Assembly: GCA_964036295.1 (NCBI GenBank)
Contig: OZ038463.1
Span: 16,665,069 to 16,729,068, forward strand
DNA from: Plumapathes pennacea
Taxonomy: Eukaryota; Cnidaria; Anthozoa; Antipatharia; Myriopathidae
Direction of reading: 5' to 3'
DNA: 64,000 bases
In this document: one piece after another, positions 56,717 to 64,000 of the stretch
How the letters are laid out: the number at the start of each line of letters is the position of its first letter
Position numbering within the stretch: position 1 is the first letter of the stretch
Notes under the pieces: generated by a model
What the model was told of the DNA's origin: nothing
The model's input: only the letters and a program-made list of their open reading frames with translations
Database searches by the model: none
Made by a program: the position numbers and the translations under genes

Positions 56717-56785
56717 AAGAAACAGCCAAGAACATCAGAACAAACGGAATCGAAAAAGTTGGTGAGCCAGCTCCTTTAATGGAAG
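56717..56785 (+). CDS. Orphan tail cassette (69 nt)
   Basis: Acceptor TTCCACAG, donor GTAAGC, phase 1 on both sides, coding EETAKNIRTNGIEKVGEPAP then LMEG. A decayed copy with a broken acceptor (CACGG) follows at about 56930-56965. No match was found in gene A. Confidence 0.5.
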
Positions 56786-57469
56786 GTAAGCCTATTCCAA
56801 TATTGCAATGGCTAAGCTTTGATGGTTAGATATATTGTACACTAGTGGATAGAAAGACAGAAATGTGAATCACAATTTACCTCCCCTTTGCCATAGAATA
56901 TATTTTAATGAGTCAATAGATTGCTTCCACGGAAGAAACAGCCAAGAACATCAGAACAACAAGAATGCACACCGCCGCTGCCAACAGCTTCGCCGACACG
57001 GCAGACATCCTCCACAAAATTGTTAAAATGACACGGTTAATTTGTATACTTTCCCGATGAATTTGGTAGCAAAATAATCCTTGAAGACCAGGCTTTCAAA
57101 AACCGCGCGAACATTTATGACTTGCGCATCATGTTTTGCGCAAAGCCGCTCTGAACATTGCTTTCGCAGCGGTGTCGCACCGTCTCCATACAAAAGTCTC
57201 TTGTGATTTTCTCGAGTCAATAAATTCAAGTCAAAAGTGACACGCCAAAAATTTACAATACACAGTTTATTTTAGTGCGAATAGAGCCCCAAAGGACTGA
57301 AGTTTTACAATCCGTGCGAACATTTTAGGAAAGTGACCTTCAAGAAAGAGAATTTGAGCAATAATCGTCAAAAATAGGTGAAAAACTGAAAATTTTCCGC
57401 TTCACTAATTTATGTAAATTTGACCTTAGAGGCTAATGTTACACAATTGTTTGCCATGGTGGCCGTAAA

Positions 57470-57720
57470 TACCCGTTGCTTTCGTCTTGTGTTCTCCCAA
57501 CAAAGCACAATTCAGCTTTAAACCATCCCATTTGCCGCAATGAGTAAAATACATTCCATAAAGTAAGTGATACCATTCTTCCGGCTGCCTGCAGTGTCCA
57601 AACATCAATCAGTTTCAAAAATCAAACTCAATATTTCGCAATTGCACTGCATATACTTTTGGGCCTGCGTCGGGTCGCTTTTGGAGTTTACAGGTAACCA
57701 TATTGTGATCAGATACTAGT
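57470..57720 (+). repeat. Copy of the intron after cassette 6
   Basis: Matches 11850-12170 nearly throughout (TTTAAACCATCCCATTTGCC, CATTCTTCCGGCTGCCTGCA), with the donor changed to GTAAAT. Confidence 0.65.
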
Positions 57721-57844
57721 AGTAGTCAGAGATTAGTCAGGTGCGTTCGACTTCTCTTTGCTTGGAGTTGTTTTTGTTCTAAAATGCTTTTCCCTATAAC
57801 GATCTCGAAAAGTTCGTGGGTTTCGTCTGAAACCGGAAGTGAGC

Positions 57845-57885
57845 AGCACGAAGACCGTGCGGTCCGGGTTCGAACCCCGACAAGC
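57845..57885 (+). repeat. tRNA-like 3' half (possible SINE)
   Basis: GGTTCGAACC (57867-57876) is an exact B-box, with a small stem GCACG/CGTGC before it. The 5' tRNA half and acceptor pairing are missing, and a TTTC-rich tract follows (57904-57950). Probably a SINE or tRNA relic, not a working tRNA. Confidence 0.35.
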
Positions 57886-58499
57886 AATATTAAACCAAAA
57901 CTATTTCTTTCTTTCTTTTTCTTTTCTTTTTCTTTCTTTCTTTTTATTTTGTTTTAATTCTTTGAAAATATACGAAAATTGTAAGACATGGTCAAATGTG
58001 ATTTAATTATACCTTCGTCGGAAGAAATAAGTTGAGTTGCACACGAGTTTCACAATTCGACCATCCTGTGGCTTGCAATTGAATCACCGCGATACCTTTG
58101 TCTCCACAAAGCCGTATATTTCTTCCAGATAAGTATCTGGAGCATAAGTAAAGTGTCGGTTGCATATTGAGTATATTTTCATCAACGCAGAAACTGAAAT
58201 ACGGCAATCGCGAGTCAAGTTACATTTTTCTGTGGAATTCTTGCTGTCGTGCTGCCCTTATTATCCCAGATATTGGCTTCTTTCAGTTAAAAGTAGCTTT
58301 CTTTTCCTTTGATAGACCTCAGTGTGATCATTCAAAGCCACTCGTGCGACACAGAGCGCTTATAATAGTAATTATTCAAAATGGCGCAGATTTGGAACAT
58401 CGCCCACCAACGAAAAAATCTCGATTCTTCGCGCTGGCCGAAAACACGTGACACGTATCCCATCGACCCCATGGAACCCACACCAGTTGAGATTACGGT

Positions 58500-59063
58500 T
58501 GCGTTCTCCTTCGTCGAACGCAATTATACAATACGCAGGCGAGGGCGGGTTGACAAGCAGCGTCGTGTCGAACTCAATTATATTAAGTTCGACTGCAGCA
58601 CGACTGTGGCACGACAACTGATTCAAACGTCGCTCTAAATTCCATCGCGCCGTAAAATACTCTCGTGACTCGTACCCAGTCGTCTCTGGAAACCGCATTG
58701 TGAGACTGGGTAAAAGTCGGCTGCGAACCCCGCCATATTCTAAATGGACACTACGCATGCGTTCAAGTTGAAGCCGCTGCGATAGTGCTCACGGTCACAT
58801 TATGAAACCAATTTAGCACGACGTTTGAATCAAACATCGCGCCAATGTCGAACTTAATTCCCAATTAGCACGACACTAGCGCGACTGTAGCTCGACGTTT
58901 GAATCAACGTCGCGCCAGAGACGGGTAGCGCGACACAGGCTGTCGTGCTACCCGACTCTGGCGCGACGTTTGATTCAAACGTCGAGCTACAGTGGCGCTA
59001 AGTGTCGAACTTAATGGATCAATTGAGTTCGACACGACGCTGGCGCGACGTTTGAACAAGGCC
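58500..59063. mobile_element. GGCCTTGTTCAAACGTCGC-end element, left end unclear
   Basis: The right end GGCC is followed by TAA (59064-59066). The inside repeats TTTGAATCAAACGTCG and GTGTCGAACTTAAT many times, and 58864-59010 is a palindrome. Related to 33555-33941 by its end. Confidence 0.5.
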
Positions 59064-59799
59064 TAAGGTGATCTTGATTTTATCGAGATATTTAATACAT
59101 TCCATGTGTTATATAAACGATGTTCAAAATAACCACATAAGAAAATACGACAGGGTAAAATTACTGCATTCAGTCTTATAGAAATCAAAAACATCATTGT
59201 GTTGAGACTTTAAACTCTCTTGGGCAATTTTTTGCGGCGCTGGTTAGAATTAGCATTTTCATCAGAGAAATGTGCTGTATTTGGCTACCCGGAAAAAGAC
59301 AACATATAGCTCGTGCTTTGAAAATGAGGTCTTCATTTTTAGAATAACTACGCCATAAAATAATTGGGTTTATTCTGCTATGGGAATCAGTCGAGATAAT
59401 AAATGCAGAATATTACATTCGTATTGCCGTTAGCTCAGAATATGAAATGATTTAGGCGAATATTTGTTATTCAAAACGAAAACACTTACACGCATATGGA
59501 TTTATAAAATAAAACTTAGGTAACGCGAGCTCTGATTGGCTCCCAACCGTGTTTGCATGAGGCTATGTAACACAATGTATTAGAAAATGTGTTGCATTGA
59601 TCTGAGGTTGCTTATAGTAGAAAGTTTATTTTATAAAGAAATATAGAATGTTTACATAGCCTAATGCTCGAGTGAGCTTCGGATAGCTCGCCGCGGTGGC
59701 TGGGGTTTACACAAACTTTCGACTTCTTCCAAACTCCCTCTCGTGTTTGCATCAGGCTACGTAAAACATGGCGCGCGTTTTATATTTCTTAAATCGCAC

Positions 59800-60300
59800 A
59801 CAGGTGTCACACAGCTGTAAACCGGAGACAGCATGATTTTGACTTCATGGCTGAATATTTAATGGCCCTGTACATAATGAATGAAATATTACAGCAGCAA
59901 ATAAACTCGGCGTATTTTCCAGCTTGCGGCCCTTTTGTCTGGACAAGTCGAACGGTATCCGGCTTTTGTTCTTGATCAGCTCATAGAAGCCAGTCAATCA
60001 ATCTGACCATCACGGCGAAATCATCGGACAGCTAACACCAACATTTGAACATTATTTCGCTCTTGAAAATTGCCGTGGAACTAAAATTATTCACAGGAAT
60101 CGCACGATTAAGCCACATAAGCAAACCTGAGAGAACTTCCCGGAGAACAGTTTACAGCAGTGACTCACACGCTGTGCCTCTCCCAACAGTTACGTTCGAC
60201 AAGTAAACCTAGTACCAATTTCCTGCTCGACTCACCCACATTCAATCTTTCACAATACCACGAAAGCCAAACAGAATACTCGAAGAAGTACAAAGTCTGA
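59800..60300 (+). repeat. Dispersed intron unit D, copy 3
   Basis: Same blocks as 18330-18840 with the GGACAAGTCGAACGGTATCC variant. Confidence 0.6.
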
Positions 60301-60541
60301 ACTTTTTACTGTGGATTGAAGTCATGCATCAGAAGAACAATGACAACGGTAGAAAGTTCAGGCCTCTTCAACATTGAATGGAGGGGGGGGGGGGGGGGGG
60401 GGAGGGTGTCTTTCAACTGAAACAGTAGAGACTTTACTGAAAAAGTGCAAGTGTACCAAGCGCAAGTGTACCTTTTGTCGGCTGGTTGAAGCTTGGGTAC
60501 TCATAGTTTTTCTTTTTTTTTTTTTTTTTTTTTTTTGACAG

Positions 60542-60565
60542 ATATTCTGGAAATGATTATGTCAG
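60542..60565 (+). CDS. Orphan 24-nt tail cassette (DILEMIMSG)
   Basis: A long poly-T and GACAG acceptor with a GTAAGC donor, phase 1. It aligns in length with cassettes 2 and 3 but has lost the Tyr. The intron before it matches 10340-10600. Confidence 0.45.
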
Positions 60566-60589
60566 GTAAGCAGTGCTTTTGTTGACGTC

Positions 60590-60830
60590 AAATTGACGCG
60601 CGCGTGTGTATGTTGAGTTATAATGCACGCGCGTTTGCCAATCAGATTGCGCGTACTATCCACCTTATCTTATAATTAAAGAAATAAAGCACGCGTCAGC
60701 GTATGTTATTAAGTTATAGATGCACGCGGGAAATTGAACGAACACGAGAGAAGTTTAGAGAAGCACGAGGCCGCGTGCTTTATTTCTTTAATTAATATTA
60801 CACGGTTACGCGTTATATATTTCTTAAAAA
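60590..60830. repeat. Palindromic block with CCAAT motif
   Basis: GCCAATCAGATTGCGCG, then a gapped palindrome TTAAAGAAATAAAGCACGCG / CGCGTGCTTTATTTCTTTAA. It ends in TTACACGGTTACGCGTTATA, also found at 21640-21660. Confidence 0.6.
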
Positions 60831-61560
60831 TCGCACACAACTGTAAACCGGAGGCAGCATAATTTTGACTTCATGGGCAAGATTGAATGGACCTGTGCAT
60901 AATGAATGAAACATTTCAGCAGCAAACAACCTCAGAGCTTTTCCCGCTTGCGGCCTCTTTGTCTGAAGGAGTCGAACGGTATCGGTAACGCGTTTGGCCT
61001 TGATCAGCTGATAGAAGCTAGTCAATCAATCTAACTTTCACGGTGAAATCATCGGCCCATGTCTCCCGTATTAGTAAGGCACATGTGCCCGGCTATAAGA
61101 ATCCGAGACTTTAATAAAGTTGTTGATTGATTGATTAGTTGCTAACACCAACGTTTGAGCATTGTTTCGCTCATGAAAATTGCCGTGGAGCTAAAATTAT
61201 TTACAGAACTCGCACGATTACACCGCATAAGCAAACTTGAGAGAAATTTCCGGAGACTTTCACAGCAGCGACTCACGCGCTGTCTCTCTTAACGTTACGT
61301 TCGACATTGAAACCAACCAATTTTCTGCTCGACTCACCTGCATTCAGTCTTTCACAATACTACGAAAGCCAAACGAAATACTCGAAGAAGTACCAGTCGT
61401 AATTTGCCAAGGCTCTGCTCGTAGCGCTGAAAAGCATGATTTCCAACGCACATGGGCGTCTACCACAATGCCTTGCGTTTGCAAGGCACTTGGGCCCGCA
61501 CTGCAGGCTGGTTTAAAACCTTTAGGCCATATGTCTTGCGTATGCAAAAAAAAGTGTTAA
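60830..61560 (+). repeat. Dispersed intron unit D, copy 4 (no LINE)
   Basis: Uninterrupted counterpart of 23150-24580; the LINE empty site is at 60971/60972. Confidence 0.65.
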
Positions 61561-61639
61561 CTATAGAAGTCAACTAGACTGGCGTTGCCAGTGAGTTCGC
61601 GGCGTGAGTTGCGTCGAGACCAGAATATACTAAAATGGA

Positions 61640-61840
61640 AAGTAGGGAAAAGAGTGGAACTCCCAAGAGAGACTTCCAGTTTCTCACCAGATAAATATCA
61701 CAAAGTATAGAGAACTTGGCTTTTGACACCTTGCCCAAATAAAACCTGATTAATATAAATTATCATTACAAAACTCATACACTTGCTTCTTAAAGGTTGA
61801 GTGACTCTGCATTTTGAGCTTAGGAGCGAAGGGCTCAGCC
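61640..61840. mobile_element. Degenerate copy of the 27807 MITE
   Basis: Shares CCAGTTTCTCACCAGA and TTCTTAAAGGTTGAG with 27807-27997; the ends are worn. Confidence 0.45.
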
Positions 61841-62166
61841 GGCAAGAAAAGCTGAGTGATGCGTGACGTATCTTTTTATTGGCAGTTTGACTTCGAATAC
61901 TTATTTCTAATAAGAGGCCACGATTAATCCAGCCTTCTCTTCAATACTTATCTGTTTCTTTTATTAATCATAAATATTACAATTTCCTCAAATGTGATTG
62001 GTTCATAAACCCCCGATTAATCATTAATTGGACACCTATTGTTCTGTAATCGGATACTTCTTTGTTCTGTAATCGGACAGTTGGCTTGACCAATCATTAT
62101 CAAGAGTGAAATTAAAATGCACCAATCAGCGTTACACTGATTTTCAGTGGAAACTCGATTGCCGGT

Positions 62167-62469
62167 GTGAGTTTGTGGCATCTCGAAAGGCGAATTTTGT
62201 TAATTCTTGGACAACTTAACATGCAAGGAACAGTTTGTGGTCAGTCAAAGAACGTGAACAGTCACTATGTAACGAAAGAAGACAGGAAATTTTCGCCGGT
62301 CGGACGCGTTTGTTTAGTTCACGACATCGCCAGCATGCTGTGCTATAGACACTGTGAAACTTACGGCTCGGCCAATGTCAATGAACGTCGTTATTTCATT
62401 TCAAAATCATGGCAGAAACTTAACTTTGCTGTGATGGACTGTGATGGACAAACGCTCCTCGAGAATTAA
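62167..62469 (+). other. Unrecognised open frame, 100 codons
   Basis: From the in-frame ATG at 62221 it reads MQGTVCGQSKNVNSHYVTKE, then DRKFSPVGRVCLVHDIASML and CYRHCETYGSANVNERRYF. Four Cys and a fairly normal composition make it better than most frames here, but I know no family. A repeat motif (GTCAAGAAATCGGTAAGTTT, 62472-62491, also near 22650) follows immediately, so it may belong to a mobile element. Confidence 0.3.
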
Positions 62470-62993
62470 GCCGTCAAGAAATCGGTAAGTTTGCATTTGC
62501 TGTGCCGACCCGCTAAGATACAGATTTTTTCAGTCTTGAATATCTCCTTTGAATGCTTTGGAGTAATCTTCTGTGAAAAAAATAAACTAGTATTCTGAGT
62601 TTCAAAGTACCTGTTATGTTAAAAAATGTTAACCTGAAAAGTCGAAAGAAACTGTCTTTCAATTTGTGAATTCGTGTTGGGTTTACTGATTTTTACTGAG
62701 TGTACAGAACTTACACATTTTTTACTTTTACTTCAAAACTCCGCATTCATCTCAAATTATTGGGTAAATTAGCTTCTTCTTCATCTCAAGTATTTTAAGT
62801 TGATATAACTGAGAGCTAGATGACTACGAACAAGCGGCGTGTTTACAAACGCCGAACCATGTGTACGCGCGTGTTAAAATAGATCGGCGATAAAGTACTT
62901 CTTGATGCTTTATTTTTATGTATAGTACAGGAGAAGACGCTAAAGCTATATGATCATTTCATTCTCAGAAATTGTAATATTTATGATTAATTG

Positions 62994-63139
62994 GTAAGAG
63001 GACTTCGTGTCGTCCGATGTCGGTCTGTAATCATACTCGTGATTACGAAATCAGACTCCCGCGAAGCGCGGTCGTCCAATTTCGTGATCACTCGTATGAT
63101 TACAGACCGAATCGGACTCCACTCAGTCCTTTTACCATT
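62994..63139. repeat. Palindrome, arms about 65 bp
   Basis: Arms TCGGTCTGTAATCAT...GTGATtACGAAAT and complement, tip CCCGCGAAGCGCGG. Several mismatches near the outer ends. Confidence 0.65.
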
Positions 63140-63204
63140 ATTAACTGAATCTATCAGGCTTTTGAGTATTCGTGCTCTGTAACAAATATAAAATTGAAAG
63201 CTAG

Positions 63205-64000
63205 GAATGTAAAACGATACTTGTTTACAATATTATTGCGGTTTTGTTCACAGTGTGTTCAGTCCATTTGTGACTGCAAACTCAATGCTCAGGACTATTT
63301 CGGTGTCTTTTTGCTCGCGAGGGCCTGGGGCCCAAGCGAGCTTAAAAACGCCAATTTTTTTTTTTTCCTTTATATGGGTCGAGAATCAGCACACGGTGAT
63401 TGGTTCATATTATCACGTGCTGGGCGATGACGTAATTGACTTCGCTAAACAACTCGAGATGTGGCCAGTGAATTGCTCGTTACTTGTGTGTAAAAGTTAA
63501 CTGCATCCCATCCAAACTCAACACCATTTGGCTTTGTGGAATATGCACGGATAAACTGGATTTTCGGGAACGATTTTGGCTCGCGTTCACCGCGGAATCT
63601 TTGAGAATAGCCGTAAACAAATATTTGATGGTACCGCTGTCGCCGATAAATATTTAGTCCCGACGAAACTTTCTGTGGCGACACGAAATACTTTTGGGAA
63701 GATAACAGGGCGAAAGCAGAAACCAAAGCTACGGTGAGCTTTAGCCGTAAAACAATGACGCTTTATGCTTTACTCTGTACATGACATCTGTTGCCTCATA
63801 AAATTCTTCTGCGTATCGTACATTGCCTGTTGAAGTGTTTCTTTCATTTATGTAGCCTTTGTTTCGCAATGGTCATTGAATACCAGAAATGAAAAATACA
63901 CCGAAATAATTCTGAGGATTGAGTTTGCAGTCACAAATGGACTGAACACACTGTGAACAAAACCGCAATAATATTGTAAACATCTCTCGTGTGACATTCC
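63205..64000. mobile_element. Foldback element cut by the window end
   Basis: GTTTACAATATTATTGCGG and CAGTGTGTTCAGTCCATTTG at 63221-63275 are inverted at about 63935-63980. The arms reach the last base, so the right boundary is outside. The middle holds a GGGCCTGGGGCCC hairpin and a GTGATTGGTTCAT motif. Confidence 0.65.

Noticed and set aside
57867..57876. Functional tRNA gene
   Set aside because: Only the B-box and a small stem are present; no A-box or acceptor stem pairing.

Overview
The window reads as animal nuclear DNA, most probably from a cnidarian (coral or sea anemone). The basis is AT-rich sequence, short exons with GT-AG introns, dense MITEs, palindromes and a truncated LINE, and no operons or bacterial-style coding. 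This is inference: no marker gene fixes the species.

The main content is a duplicated gene. Gene A (+, ATG 4888 to stop 26110) encodes an acidic leader, a beta-rich domain with an IERP signature, four tandem ubiquitin-like (Ubl) domains, and a disordered tail. The tail comes from an array of tiny exons between phase-1 introns, then two 3' exons ending in a Pro-rich C-terminus. The joined model stays in frame with every tail cassette (750 aa) or with none (653 aa). Gene B (+, 35475-47718) is a second copy of the first five exons. Its exon 3 is about 96% identical to gene A, but exon 2 carries an in-frame TGA, its introns are swollen by transposons, and its native 5' exon seems to be missing. 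From 52.4 to 61.6 kb lie shuffled pieces of the gene A tail region, with more cassette exons, intact and broken.

Between the copies sits one other good gene, a single death-effector-domain (DED) protein (32709-33056, +). It lies just downstream of a 965-bp foldback element. Fragments of an axonemal dynein heavy chain and one purple acid phosphatase exon lie on the minus strand at 28.5-29.5 kb.

The rest is repeats: (i) three copies of an element carrying an Arg/Glu-rich repeat ORF (14-21 kb), with a fourth related ORF at 2.9-3.3 kb; (ii) MITEs with clear inverted ends, at 16100-17641, 20503-21253, 27807-27997, 31558-32522, 33555-33941, 37327-37939, 45185-45882, 46371-46741 and 63205-64000; (iii) more than ten palindromes of 65-190 bp with GC-rich tips, often near ACCAATCA motifs; (iv) a 5'-truncated LINE at 23304-24011 whose empty site survives at 60.97 kb. 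Three features merit most attention: the phase-1 cassette array with its recurring D/E-x-Y motif, the poly-Ubl architecture, and the palindrome superfamily.
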